DNA of 64,000 nucleotides. Origin: UBA7803 sp040219135 (GTDB lineage: Bacteria; Pseudomonadota; Gammaproteobacteria; Pseudomonadales; Azotimanducaceae). The notes beneath the pieces are model-generated. The model was not told the origin of the DNA, made no database searches, and saw only the letters and a list, made by a program, of their open reading frames with translations. A program made the translations under genes and the position numbers. This document shows, piece after piece, positions 15,944-25,123 of this stretch. The first letter of the stretch is position 1. Each line of letters begins with the position of its first letter. The stretch is taken from positions 179,190 through 243,189 of the forward strand of contig JAVJTA010000014.1 of NCBI GenBank assembly GCA_040219135.1, given 5' to 3'.

Positions 15944-17278
15944 TCAGCTGTCAGCCGACCGCTCGCGCTGGGGAATCAGCGCGGCGGCGGCCAGCAGCGC
16001 CAGATTGAGAACGAGGCACAGCCAGACCGCGGCATCGTAGGTTCCGAACCGATCCACGCCGACGCTGAACAGCAGCGGACCCATGGCACTGGCGAATACC
16101 GTGAGCGACGTACTCAGCCCGCTGATCGCACCGAGGTGCAGACGACCGAAGTTGCGCACGAAGGCCAGATTCGACAGCACACCCCAGAGACCGCCGCCAC
16201 AGCCGAAGCCGGCCACCAGCAGCACGTAGCCCCACGACGTGTCGAGGTTCGCAAGACCGAACGCGCCGCTGACGAAGCCGCCCAGCATGATCAGCAGATA
16301 CGGTTTCAGCGGCGCCCGGTCGGCCAGCCAGCTGCCCAGCATGTTCACCGACGTGGACGCGATCGCCTGGGGCACGAAATAGAGAAACGCTTCCTCGCGG
16401 GTACGGCCGGCTACCTGGAAGATGTCGACAATGTGGAAGGTCACTGCGGTTCCGAACAGCGCGTGCATCGACAGCGCCCCGGCATAGATCCAGAACACCG
16501 GCGAACGACGCGCCTGATCGAGGGTCAGCGAACGCGGCGTCGGCAGCGGATTCGCCGCCTGATGTTCGGCGCTGACACCGTCCGGCAGCAGCCCGCAGCT
16601 TTCCGGGGTATCGCGCACGGCGAGCAGGCAGAGCAGGGCAAACCCTCCGCCCACGGTGGCCGCCAGCACCCACAGCGCGCCGCGCCACCCCCAGGCGTCG
16701 ATGAGCAGAGCCAGCAGCAGCGGAGCCGCCGAGAACCCGAGGGACACGAAAACGCCGCGGAACCCCGAAACCAGCCCGCGGCGGCGCTCGAACCAGACCA
16801 GGAGCACGTTGCGCGAGGCGCTGGTGAGCACGCCCTGCCCGGCGAAGCGCACCCCGAAATAGCCGAGCAGAATCAGTCCGAAGCCGGTCCACGACTGCAG
16901 GGCGCCCTGGAGCGGCGCGACGACCCGATCGATCACGCTGATGAACACGAGAACCGCGCCGAGCACCGCACTGGCACCTGCCATCATGGTCCGCGCCTGA
17001 TGTCGGTCGTACCAGCGGCCAGCCCGGGTGAGGAACAGGCTGCTGCCCAGGGTGCCGAAGAAGTACGCCGTGGACAGCTCCGTGCGTGAGAGCCCGAATG
17101 CAGACATGAAGGGGTCGGTGAACACCGCCATGCCCATGGTCTGGCCGGGCACGCTCATCAGAAAGCCGAGCGTCGACAGCAGCCAGATGATCCAGCCGTA
17201 GAAGACCGGCACCCGACGGACGTCGAATGGCCAGGCCGCCGGCAGCGTGATGGGGCGCGATTCGGTCAAGCGGCGCAT
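15944..17278 (-). CDS. MFS transporter (monocarboxylate-porter-like)
   Basis: 444-residue, 12-helix major facilitator. It begins at ATG 17278, just before PVFYGWIIWLLSTLGFLMSV; the open frame further upstream is not membrane sequence. It shows TRAGRWYDRHQARTMM as the loop 2-3 motif A equivalent and VWFERRRGLVSGFRG later, both typical of oxalate/formate or monocarboxylate-type carriers. The substrate is unknown. It converges on the SDR gene with six bases between stops. Confidence 0.82.
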   Translation of the reverse strand: MRRLTESRPITLPAAWPFDVRRVPVFYGWIIWLLSTLGFLMSVPGQTMGMAVFTDPFMSAFGLSRTELSTAYFFGTLGSSLFLTRAGRWYDRHQARTMMAGASAVLGAVLVFISVIDRVVAPLQGALQSWTGFGLILLGYFGVRFAGQGVLTSASRNVLLVWFERRRGLVSGFRGVFVSLGFSAAPLLLALLIDAWGWRGALWVLAATVGGGFALLCLLAVRDTPESCGLLPDGVSAEHQAANPLPTPRSLTLDQARRSPVFWIYAGALSMHALFGTAVTFHIVDIFQVAGRTREEAFLYFVPQAIASTSVNMLGSWLADRAPLKPYLLIMLGGFVSGAFGLANLDTSWGYVLLVAGFGCGGGLWGVLSNLAFVRNFGRLHLGAISGLSTSLTVFASAMGPLLFSVGVDRFGTYDAAVWLCLVLNLALLAAAALIPQRERSADS

Positions 17279-17381
17279 TCTACCCGAGCCCGCTCGCCGC
17301 GCGCCGCGCCCTCTGGCCGGCGCAATTGCCTGGCGCGACATGTACAATTTCCGGCCCAGCGAACAGGACCCGTCAACCGTC

Positions 17382-17681
17382 ATGCAGGACGAAGATATCG
17401 ACGACGAGGCCAGGCAGCAGCGCGACGACATCCGCTGCGACGCGGCGCTGCAGACCATGCAGGACGTGCTGTGGCGCTTCAACGAATCCAACGAAGGTAC
17501 GTTGTCCGCCTACGACGTGATCGGTTTTCTGGTCGAAGACCTCGTCCAGTCCGGATTCTGCCCGGCCTGCATCAGCGAAAGCGTCGATGTCGCCTTCGAG
17601 CGCTGCAACGCCGATCGGCTGCAGCACAAAGCCGACGACGACCCGGTCATCCCACGCTCGCCGGACGACGTGTTCCACTGA
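17382..17681 (+). CDS. Small acidic hypothetical protein
   Basis: 99 residues from ATG 17382 (MQDEDIDDEARQQRDDIRCD). An in-frame ATG at 17340 would add 14 residues, but that region holds a TACAAT hexamer and looks like promoter. It has an acidic N-terminus, then a helical middle part and four cysteines, two in CPAC (FCPACISESVDVAF). The conserved look and codon use support a real gene. No family was recognised. It converges on putA. Confidence 0.6.
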   Translation: MQDEDIDDEARQQRDDIRCDAALQTMQDVLWRFNESNEGTLSAYDVIGFLVEDLVQSGFCPACISESVDVAFERCNADRLQHKADDDPVIPRSPDDVFH

Positions 17682-17730
17682 TCCGGCGCGCCCGTCGCGG
17701 CGGCTGCGCGGCGCCGCCGCCAGGTCCCCG

Positions 17731-20700
17731 CTAGGGCTCGATGGTGAGCAGCGAGGCGTTGCCGCCCGCCGCGGTGGTGTCGACGGTCACGGTGCGCTCC
17801 ACGGCAAAGCGTTCCAGGTAGTGCGGCCCACCGGCTTTCGGCCCGGTGCCCGACAGGCCCTCGCCTCCAAACGGCTGCACCCCCACCACCGCACCGATCT
17901 GGTTGCGATTGACGTACAGATTGCCCACCCGAGCCCGGGCGATCACCCGCTCGGCGCGGCTCGCGCTGCGCGAGTGCAGCGCCAGGGTCAGGCCGTAGCC
18001 GAGGCCGTTGATCTGGTCCACCAGTGCGTCCAGATCGCCACCACGCCAGCGCACGACGTGCAGCACCGGACCGAAGATTTCCCGGTCGAGGGCTGCCACC
18101 GACGGAATTTCGAACGCCACCGGCGCCATGAAGAGCCCTGACCCGGGGCCGGCGACGTCCGACGTCTCGGCAATCCGCCGGTAGCGCCGCGCGGCCTCGG
18201 CGCGATAAGACACGAGCGCCTCGAGCGCGGCTTCGTCGATGATGGGCCCGACGTCGGTGGCGAGCAGCGCCGGATCGCCGACGCTGAGCAGGTCCATGGC
18301 GCCGGCGATCATTTCCAGCTGGCGGTCGGCGACGTCTTCCTGAACGCACAGCAGCCGCAGCGCCGAGCAGCGCTGCCCGGCACTCTGGAACGCCGAACTC
18401 ATGACGTCCCGCGTGACCTGTTCGGGCAGCGCCGTCGAATCGACGATCATGGCGTTGATGCCGCCGGTCTCGGCAATCAGCGGAATCATCGGCCCGGTGC
18501 GCTGCGCGAGGGTGCGGGCGATACGCCGGGCGGTCTCCGTGGACCCGGTGAACGCGACGCCGGCCAGGCGCGGGTCGCCAAGCACAGCCTCGCCGATCGT
18601 CGGCCCGTCGCCGGGCAGCAGGTGCAGCGCCTGCGGCGGAACCCCCGCCGCGTGCAGCAGCCGCACAGCGTGTGCCGCGACCAGCGGCGTCTGCTCGGCC
18701 GGCTTGGCGAGTACCGGGCAGCCGGCAGCCAGCGCGGCCGCCACCTGCCCCGTAAAGATGGCCAGGGGGAAATTCCACGGCGCGATGCACAGGAACGGAC
18801 CACGCGCGGCCAGGCGCAGACTGTTCTCCTCGCCCGTCGGGCCGGGCAGGGGCGTCGCGGCTGCAAACAGCCGTTCCGCCTCCGCGGCGTAGTAGCGGAG
18901 AAAGTCCACGGCCTCGCGCACCTCGAGGTGAGCGTCCGCAACGCAGCGTCCGGCTTCGCGACACAACAGGGTCATGAACGTGGCGGACTGCGCTTCCAGC
19001 CGGTCCGATGCGTGGCGCAGAACGGCCGCGCGCTCCGTCGCCGGCGTGGCGTTCCAGACAGCGGCAAACCCGTGTGCGATCGCAAGCGCCTCCCGGGCTT
19101 GCGCGGCACCGGCTTCCACCACCGCTCCGACCCGCCGCTGACGATCCGCCGGGGACCACATTGCGCGCGCCGCACCGGTGCCAGCAACGCCTGCGACGAG
19201 GGGCGCCGCCTGCCAGCGGTCGTGATCGGCGGCGGCCATCGCGTCACGCAGCGATTCGAGAACGAGCGGATCGGCCAGGTCGATCCCGCGGCTGTTGCGC
19301 CGCGGCGCGAACAGCTCGGCGGGCGGTCGAATTCCGGGGTGGGGGGCAAAGCCATCCGCCCGGGCGCGCTCGATGGGATCGGCGACGAGTTCGTCCAGCG
19401 GCATCGCGTCGTCGGCGATGCGGTTGACGAACGAGGTGTTCGCGCCGTTCTCCAGCAGCCGCCGAACCAGATAGGCGAGCAGGTCTTCGTGACCCCCGAC
19501 AGGCGCATAGATCCGACACGAGAAACCGTCGTCTTCCTCCTCCACCAGCTTCTGGTAGAGCGCCTCGCCCATGCCGTGGAGACGCTGAAACTCGAAGTCG
19601 CGGCGTGCCCCGACCAGCTCGCGCAACGCCGCCACGGTGCGGGCATTGTGGGTGGCGAAGCAGGGGTAGAAGGCATGGCCGGCGTCGAGCATCCGGCGCG
19701 CGCAGGCCAGGTAGGAGATGTCGGTGTGCACCTTGCGGGTGAAGACCGGGTAGTCGCTGACCCCACCCTCCTGGGCGCGCTTGATCTCCATGTCCCAGTA
19801 CGCGCCCTTCACCAGCCGGGTCAGCAACCGGGTGCCGGTACGGCTGGCCAGGTCCGCCAGCCAGTCGATCAGAGCGAACGCCCGCTTCTGGTAGGCCTGC
19901 ACCGCGAGCCCGAAGCCGTTCCAGTCGCCGGCGCTGTGCTGTGCCGCCTTCGCGACGAGATCCAGCGACAGATCGAGCCGGTCGCACTCCTCCGCGTCGA
20001 CGCACAGGCCCACGCCCCGGTCACGGGCGAGGTCGCACAGCGCCACCAGGCGATCGAGCAGAACACCGTGCGCGCGGTCGCGCCTCGCCATCTCGTAGCG
20101 CGGATCCAGCGCCGACAGCTTGACCGAGATGCCCGGCGCGCGTTCCGGTCCGAGCCCCTTGGCCGCTGCGCCGATCACGGCGATCGCCTCGGCATAGCGC
20201 TCGAAGTAGCGCTGCGCGTCCACTTCCGTGCGCGCCGCCTCGCCGAGCATGTCGTAGGAGTAACGGTAGCCGAGAGCCTCGGCCTCGCGGGCGCGATCGA
20301 CGGCGTCTTCGATGCGCTCACCGAGCACGAACTGACGCCCGAGAACGCGCATGGCGCGGCGCACCGCCTGGCGGATCACCGGCTCGCCGAGCCGGCGCAG
20401 CAGACGGTCGACGACGTCTGGCCCCTCCCCGCCTGGAGACACCAGCCGCCCGGCCATCATCAGGCCGAACGTGGAGGCGTTGACGAAAAAAGCGTCGGAC
20501 GCGCCCAGGTGACTCTGCCAGTCGCCGGCGCCGAGCTTCTCCTCGATGAACGCGTCCTGAGTTGCGGCATCCGGAATGCGCAGCAGCGCCTCGGCGAGAC
20601 ACATCAGAGTGACGCCCTCCTCCGACGAGAGGTCGTATTCCTGCATCAGCGCATCGATGCCGCCGACCTCGCGGCGCCGGCGGCGCAGATGCAGGACCAG

Positions 20701-20901
20701 TTCCCGCGCGTAGGCGTCGACACGGCGGTTGGCAGCCGGATTCCGGGTCGCCTGCTCGGCCAGGCGAGCCACGTGATCGGTCTCGTCGATGCGGTGGTCG
20801 GCGCGAATGCGGGCGCGCAGCGCGCCCGGTTCGGCAAGGTCTCGATCGTAGAGCAGCATGCAGGTGCGCTGTTCCGGTAGGTCCGCGACCGAGCATATCA
20901 T
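17731..20901 (-). CDS. putA: Bifunctional proline dehydrogenase / L-glutamate gamma-semialdehyde dehydrogenase, no RHH domain
   Basis: 1056-residue PutA converting proline to glutamate in two steps (FAD then NAD). The PRODH barrel occupies about 150-460, with GISVKLSALDPRYEMA, LCVDAEECDRLDLSLD and RLVKGAYWDMEIKRAQ. The aldehyde dehydrogenase occupies about 520-1030, with IAPWNFPLAIFTGQ, the general base in AETGGIN, nucleophile Cys in QSAGQRCSALR, and PFGGEGLSGTGPKAGG. It lacks the N-terminal ribbon-helix-helix DNA-binding domain of E. coli PutA (1320 residues), so it is a short type A enzyme without self-repression. It starts at ATG 20901; the C-terminal extension of long PutAs is also absent. 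Confidence 0.96.
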   Translation of the reverse strand: MICSVADLPEQRTCMLLYDRDLAEPGALRARIRADHRIDETDHVARLAEQATRNPAANRRVDAYARELVLHLRRRRREVGGIDALMQEYDLSSEEGVTLMCLAEALLRIPDAATQDAFIEEKLGAGDWQSHLGASDAFFVNASTFGLMMAGRLVSPGGEGPDVVDRLLRRLGEPVIRQAVRRAMRVLGRQFVLGERIEDAVDRAREAEALGYRYSYDMLGEAARTEVDAQRYFERYAEAIAVIGAAAKGLGPERAPGISVKLSALDPRYEMARRDRAHGVLLDRLVALCDLARDRGVGLCVDAEECDRLDLSLDLVAKAAQHSAGDWNGFGLAVQAYQKRAFALIDWLADLASRTGTRLLTRLVKGAYWDMEIKRAQEGGVSDYPVFTRKVHTDISYLACARRMLDAGHAFYPCFATHNARTVAALRELVGARRDFEFQRLHGMGEALYQKLVEEEDDGFSCRIYAPVGGHEDLLAYLVRRLLENGANTSFVNRIADDAMPLDELVADPIERARADGFAPHPGIRPPAELFAPRRNSRGIDLADPLVLESLRDAMAAADHDRWQAAPLVAGVAGTGAARAMWSPADRQRRVGAVVEAGAAQAREALAIAHGFAAVWNATPATERAAVLRHASDRLEAQSATFMTLLCREAGRCVADAHLEVREAVDFLRYYAAEAERLFAAATPLPGPTGEENSLRLAARGPFLCIAPWNFPLAIFTGQVAAALAAGCPVLAKPAEQTPLVAAHAVRLLHAAGVPPQALHLLPGDGPTIGEAVLGDPRLAGVAFTGSTETARRIARTLAQRTGPMIPLIAETGGINAMIVDSTALPEQVTRDVMSSAFQSAGQRCSALRLLCVQEDVADRQLEMIAGAMDLLSVGDPALLATDVGPIIDEAALEALVSYRAEAARRYRRIAETSDVAGPGSGLFMAPVAFEIPSVAALDREIFGPVLHVVRWRGGDLDALVDQINGLGYGLTLALHSRSASRAERVIARARVGNLYVNRNQIGAVVGVQPFGGEGLSGTGPKAGGPHYLERFAVERTVTVDTTAAGGNASLLTIEP

Positions 20902-20962
20902 GCCGGCTGCCGACCCTCCGTGGCGCCGACCCGGCGCCCGGATGCTGCATCAGGAGACCCCG

Positions 20963-22108
20963 ATGGCCGTGATCACCTGTGTCGAAGATCTGCGCGTCCT
21001 GCACCGCAAACGCGTGCCGCGGATGTTCTACGACTACGCGGACTCGGGCGCGTGGGAGGAGATCACCTACCGTGACAACGAGCGCCGCCTGCGCGACATC
21101 AGGCTGCGCCAGCGGGTGGCGGTGAACATGGCCGACCGCAGCCTGCGCAGCGAGATGATCGGCGAGCCGGTGCGCATGCCGGTGGCGCTCGCACCCTGCG
21201 GCCTTACCGGGATGCAGCGCGCCGACGGCGAGATCCTCGCCGCCCGGGCCGCGGAACGCTTCGGCGTGCCGTTCACCCTGTCGACCATGAGCATCTGTTC
21301 GATCGAGGAGGTTGCCGCGCGTACCAGCAAGCCGTTCTGGTTCCAGCTCTACGTCATGCGCGACCGCGACTTCATCGGCCGGCTCATCGACCGTGCCCGA
21401 GCCGCCGGCTGCTCGGCCCTGGTGCTGACCCTGGACCTGCAGATCCTCGGACAGCGCCACAAGGACCTAAAGAACGGGTTGTCGACACCGCCCAGACTGA
21501 CGCCGGCGAGCGTGCTGAACCTGCTGACGAAGCCGCGCTGGTGTCTCGGCATGCTCGGCGCCACACGCCGCGATTTCGGCAACGTCATCGGTCACGTGGA
21601 CGGTGCCGACGACATGCAGAGCCTGGCGCAGTGGTCGGCGACCCAGCTGGATCCGACCCTGGACTGGGACGACGTCGCCTGGGTCAGGGAGCGCTGGGGC
21701 GGCAAGCTGATCCTGAAGGGCATCATGGAGCCGGAGGACGCCCGGCTCGCCGCCGCCAGCGGTGCCGATGCGCTGATCGTCTCCAACCACGGTGGTCGCC
21801 AGCTCGACGGCGCGCCGGCAACCATCGACGCGCTGCCCGCCATCGTCGACGCGGTGGGCGACGCGATCGAGGTGTGGATGGACGGCGGTATCCGCTCAGG
21901 TCAGGACGTCCTGAAAGCGTTGGCCATGGGCGCACGCGGCACGCTGATCGGACGCGCCTACCTCTACGGGCTGGGCGCGCTCGGCGAGCCCGGCGTGACC
22001 CGGTGCCTGGAACTGATTGCCAACGAACTGGATCTGACCATGGCGTTCTGCGGTCTGCGCGACGTCGTCGACGTCGACCGCGACATTCTCTGGAAGCCCC
22101 ACCGCTGA
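20963..22108 (+). CDS. lldD: FMN-dependent alpha-hydroxy-acid dehydrogenase (L-lactate dehydrogenase-like)
   Basis: 381-residue FMN enzyme of the glycolate oxidase/LldD/mandelate dehydrogenase group. The N-terminus has RVPRMFYDYADSGAWEE, the FMN and substrate residues lie in PFWFQLYVMRDRDF and LILKGIMEPEDA, and the catalytic HGGRQLDGAP motif supplies His and Arg (SNHGGRQLDGAP). It ends MDGGIRSGQDVLKALAMGAR. The start at 20963 is preceded by CAGGAGACC. It oxidises L-2-hydroxy acids with electrons passing to the respiratory chain or oxygen; lactate is likely but not proven. Confidence 0.88.
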   Translation: MAVITCVEDLRVLHRKRVPRMFYDYADSGAWEEITYRDNERRLRDIRLRQRVAVNMADRSLRSEMIGEPVRMPVALAPCGLTGMQRADGEILAARAAERFGVPFTLSTMSICSIEEVAARTSKPFWFQLYVMRDRDFIGRLIDRARAAGCSALVLTLDLQILGQRHKDLKNGLSTPPRLTPASVLNLLTKPRWCLGMLGATRRDFGNVIGHVDGADDMQSLAQWSATQLDPTLDWDDVAWVRERWGGKLILKGIMEPEDARLAAASGADALIVSNHGGRQLDGAPATIDALPAIVDAVGDAIEVWMDGGIRSGQDVLKALAMGARGTLIGRAYLYGLGALGEPGVTRCLELIANELDLTMAFCGLRDVVDVDRDILWKPHR

Positions 22109-22329
22109 CAGAGACTGCCGGCAACCGAGCTTTCGGCGCCGCGTTCTGTTAGTCTGACAGGGCAGTTTTCAACGTCGCATGCGGCGCGCCTCCGTCGAGG
22201 CACCCACCACCGGCGCCCGGCATCCGCCCTGGATGGCCAGCACGAAACGACCGGCTCGACGATCAGCCCGAACACGAAACCTGAGACGAACCCGAACAGG
22301 AAATCGAAAATGAAGAGGTCAATCCAGCG

Positions 22330-22515
22330 ATGAGCCGACCCAGAAAGGCCCAGGAACAGGTGTCCAACGCCCAGGTCCGCAAGACCCTCGAGGACGACGT
22401 ACAGGCCTATCTGGCCAAAGGCAAGAAGATCGAACAGGTACCGACCGGCTTCAGCAACCAGGACCCCCTGGGGGGCCGTCGCCACATCATCCTCGGACCC
22501 AGCCGGAAAAGCTGA
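22330..22515 (+). CDS. Small SutA-like protein (putative RNA polymerase-associated)
   Basis: 61 residues. DDVQAYLAKGKKIEQVPTGF resembles the C-terminal part of the Pseudomonas slow-growth transcription factor SutA (DVEAFLA-G-x-I pattern followed by a Pro-rich tail). The gene is shorter than SutA and lacks its long acidic N-terminus. If the match holds, it would bind RNA polymerase and tune transcription during slow growth. About 220 bases of leader lie upstream with no other gene. Alternative: an unrelated conserved hypothetical. Confidence 0.6.
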   Translation: MSRPRKAQEQVSNAQVRKTLEDDVQAYLAKGKKIEQVPTGFSNQDPLGGRRHIILGPSRKS

Positions 22516-22592
22516 TCGCAACCGTCCGCGATTGCCTCCACTACATCTGAACAAACGCCCGTTGATCGCCGGTCGTTCGCCTAAAATACCGC

Positions 22593-22620
22593 TTGCGCCA
22601 AAGGGTGCTTGACTTATACT
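22593..22620 (+). promoter_or_regulatory. Promoter of the RRM protein gene
   Basis: TTGCGC (22593-22598), a 16-base spacer and TATACT (22615-22620). The predicted start near 22627 leaves an untranslated leader of about 190 bases before the ATG at 22820. Confidence 0.5.
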
Positions 22621-22626
22621 GCGGCG

Positions 22627-22819
22627 AGATTAGAGACCCTGCCCCGAACGTCTTCCAGAGAACCTACGTAAGTCCTCTATCACGATAATCGGCAATCGCT
22701 TCTAATTGGAACCGAACAGGCACAGAGCCTGGACATTAACCCGTGCGAATTGATTGAACAGCGGGAATGCGCGCGAAAGACCAAGGCTCGAGACTGTCGA
22801 GCACGGAGCAAACGAAACG
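22627..22819 (+). other. Long 5' leader of the RRM protein gene
   Basis: The 304-base gap before the RRM gene holds its promoter and this leader. Two hairpins are visible: CAGGC-ACAGA-GCCTG (around 22717-22732) and GCTCGA-GACTG-TCGAGC (around 22787-22803), the latter about 17 bases before the ATG. Long structured leaders are usual for cold-shock genes; here that is inference. Confidence 0.4.
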
Positions 22820-23122
22820 ATGAAAATATACGTAGGCAACCTGCCCTGGAGCACCACCGACGCCGATCTGGAAGAGCTGTTTTCCGGCATCGGTGCAGTG
22901 ACCTCCGCGTCCGTCGTGACCGATCGCGACACCGGCCGTTCGCGCGGCTTCGGGTTCGTCGAGATGGCTCAGGCTGACGGGCAGAAGGCCATTGCCGAAC
23001 TGAACGGGCACATGGTCGACTCGCGCGCGCTGCGTGTGAACGAGGCGAACAGCCAGCCACGCCGTTCCGGTGGCGGTGGTGGCGGTCAAGGCGGCGGTGG
23101 CCGCGGTGGCAGCCGCTGGTAA
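22820..23122 (+). CDS. RRM-domain RNA-binding protein with Gly-rich tail
   Basis: 100 residues: one RNA recognition motif (1-80) with RNP2 IYVGNLPW and RNP1 RGFGFVEM, then a Gly/Arg tail (GGGGGGQGGGGRGG). This is the layout of cyanobacterial and proteobacterial Rbp proteins, many cold-induced, which bind RNA non-specifically. The start is ATG 22820 (KIYVGNLPW follows directly). It faces rhlE, with which it shares a terminator. Confidence 0.93.
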   Translation: MKIYVGNLPWSTTDADLEELFSGIGAVTSASVVTDRDTGRSRGFGFVEMAQADGQKAIAELNGHMVDSRALRVNEANSQPRRSGGGGGGQGGGGRGGSRW

Positions 23123-23166
23123 ATCAGTCGCGGCCAGCTCTACGGCCGCACTGACAGCAGAAACGA

Positions 23167-23197
23167 AAACGGCCCTCCTTCGAGGGCCGTTTTTTTT
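23167..23197. terminator. Rho-independent terminator between RRM gene and rhlE
   Basis: An 11-base perfect stem (AAACGGCCCTC / GAGGGCCGTTT) with loop CTTC, followed by a run of eight T on the plus strand and preceded by A-rich DNA. It ends the RRM transcript. The A-run on the left is broken, so activity for the facing rhlE transcript would be weaker. Confidence 0.93.
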
Positions 23198-23224
23198 GCG
23201 CTCCCTGCTTCTGGCGCTCCAGCC

Positions 23225-24628
23225 TCAGCCGCTGCGGCGCGCTCTGCCGGCCGAGGCGTTCCTGCCGGCGCCGCGGCCCTGCCCGCCCCCGGAGCGGGAT
23301 CCACGCCCGCGCTGGGCTCCCTGTCCGGCTGACGCCGTGGAACCCTGGCCACCACCGCGGACCCGACGCCGAGGCGACCCACCGCCGCCCTGACTTCCGC
23401 CGCCCTGGCGTGACCCGCCACGCTGACCGGCCGACTGCGATCGAACCGGCTCGGGTGCCCGATGCGCGGCCGGTTTCCGCTCCGCAGGACGCTCGCCGAG
23501 GGCCACCGTCGCTTCGTCGGGAATGCGCCCGACAAGCCGCTCGATGCCACGCAGGTGCTTCAGCTCCGACTGATCGCAGAGCGACCAGGCGACGCCACCG
23601 GCCCCGGCCCGGGCCGTCCGGCCGATCCGGTGCACATAGCTCTCCGGCTCGTTCGGCAGTTCGTAGTTGATGACGTGGGAGATGCCCTGCACGTCGATTC
23701 CGCGGGCGGCGATGTCGGTGGCAACCAGCACCCAGGTGGTGCCGTCCTTGAAGTTGCCGAGCGCCCGCTGGCGCGCGCTCTGCGACTTGTTGCCGTGAAT
23801 GGCCTCGGCGGTGATGCCGGCTTCCACCAGGTGCTTGGCGACCTTGTTGGCACCGTGCTTGGTGCGGGTGAAGACGATGGCCCGGGACACGGACTCCTCG
23901 CGCAGCAGGTGCTCCAGCACCCAGCGCTTGTCGGCGTTGTCGACCCGGATCATGCGCTGCTTGATCTTCTTCACGGTCACTTCTTTCGGCGACACGTCGA
24001 CGCGGACCGGATGGTCGAGCATTTCCGCCGCGAGACTCGCCACTTCCTTCGGCATGGTCGCCGAAAACAGCAGCGACTGGCGGGTCTTCGGTGTCTGCCG
24101 GACCAGCCGCTGAACGTCGCGAATGAAGCCCATGTCGAGCAGCCGGTCGGCTTCGTCGAGTACCAGAATCTCGACCTTCGACAGGTTCGCGTGGCGCTGG
24201 CCGATGAGGTCGAGCAGCCGGCCGGGGGTGGCGACGAGCACGTCGATCCCGCGGCGCAGCCGGTCGATCTGCGGCTGCTGGCCGACGCCGCCGAAGATCA
24301 CCGCGTGGGAGAGTTTCAGATGACGGCCATAGCCGTCGAGTTCTTCGCCGATCTGCAGCGCCAGCTCGCGGGTCGGCGCCAGCACCAGGGCCCGCGGATG
24401 GTTGGCAACCGGGCGGCCCGGTTCGCTGGCCAGCTGTTGCAGCAGCGGCAGCGCGAACGCCGCCGTCTTGCCGGTGCCGGTCTGGGCGATGCCGAGCAGG
24501 TCCTTGCCGGCCAGCAGATGCGGCACGGCCTGACTCTGGATCGGCGTCGGCGTCTGGTAGCCGATCTCCTCGAGGGCACGAAGGAGTGCGTCGCTCAAGC
24601 CGAGCGAACGGAATGAATCATGGTTCAC
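23225..24628 (-). CDS. rhlE: DEAD-box ATP-dependent RNA helicase RhlE
   Basis: 467 residues. Helicase motifs in order: PTPIQSQAVP (Q), AQTGTGKT (I), PTRELALQ (Ia), TPGRLLDL (Ib), LDEADRLLDMG (II), FSATMP (III), ATDIAARGIDVQG (V) and HRIGRTARAG (VI). A basic Gly/Arg/Gln-rich tail from about 380 fits RNA binding. GTG at 24628 is taken as start because AAGGA lies 10 bases upstream and the frame before it has no domain content. It remodels structured RNA in ribosome assembly and decay, often at low temperature. Confidence 0.93.
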   Translation of the reverse strand: MNHDSFRSLGLSDALLRALEEIGYQTPTPIQSQAVPHLLAGKDLLGIAQTGTGKTAAFALPLLQQLASEPGRPVANHPRALVLAPTRELALQIGEELDGYGRHLKLSHAVIFGGVGQQPQIDRLRRGIDVLVATPGRLLDLIGQRHANLSKVEILVLDEADRLLDMGFIRDVQRLVRQTPKTRQSLLFSATMPKEVASLAAEMLDHPVRVDVSPKEVTVKKIKQRMIRVDNADKRWVLEHLLREESVSRAIVFTRTKHGANKVAKHLVEAGITAEAIHGNKSQSARQRALGNFKDGTTWVLVATDIAARGIDVQGISHVINYELPNEPESYVHRIGRTARAGAGGVAWSLCDQSELKHLRGIERLVGRIPDEATVALGERPAERKPAAHRAPEPVRSQSAGQRGGSRQGGGSQGGGGSPRRRVRGGGQGSTASAGQGAQRGRGSRSGGGQGRGAGRNASAGRARRSG

Positions 24629-25123
24629 AGTGTTGTTGTCCTTGGAACGAGCGCGGCTGCCCGATTCGGGCAGACAGGCGCTTCGGTCCGTTCCAACGCG
24701 CATCGGGAACGACCGAATTAGGTGTAGGGGCGTCTGGAAGATCCGCAGGGGCCGCCTGAAGGCGAGCATCCGAACCGCGCGTTCGACGCAGGTGCGCCGG
24801 ATGGCGCGGTGAGCGCGGGCTGCAGGCCGGAAGCCGGCTGGCGCGGTCACGGCGCGCACAGTGACCTGATCGCGGGGGCTTGTCAAGCGACCGGCGCAGC
24901 CTTCGAAGGTGCCAATGCGGGTCAACGCCTGACCCGGGGTGACACCCGCTGACCCTGGCCGCCCGTCGGTATTCAGACAATGTTCACACAAATCGTTGTT
25001 TCATGCCCGCAGCACCGCAGCTAGCGGGCTTGGTACGATCGATGCATCGTTCGGTATCGGTACCACCGGAACCGCAAATCCCAGGCTCGCCGGGCGGCGA
25101 GCGGGAAAGCAGGGAGAGCCGTC
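24629..25123. other. Intergenic region between rhlE and a small hypothetical gene
   Basis: 495 bases without a convincing gene. The minus-strand frame of rhlE stays open through part of it but is Arg/Pro-rich shadow. On the plus strand TGGTACGAT (25031-25039) looks like an extended -10 that could serve the gene at 25124. The rhlE leader may be long; no clear rhlE promoter was found. Confidence 0.4.

Noticed and set aside
16136..17089. Plus-strand frame rich in Gln/Glu/Arg over the MFS gene
   Set aside because: Antisense composition only; the minus strand has 12 helices and family motifs.
17326..17348. TTGCCT and TACAAT before the small acidic protein
   Set aside because: Spacer is only 11 bases, too short for a sigma-70 promoter.
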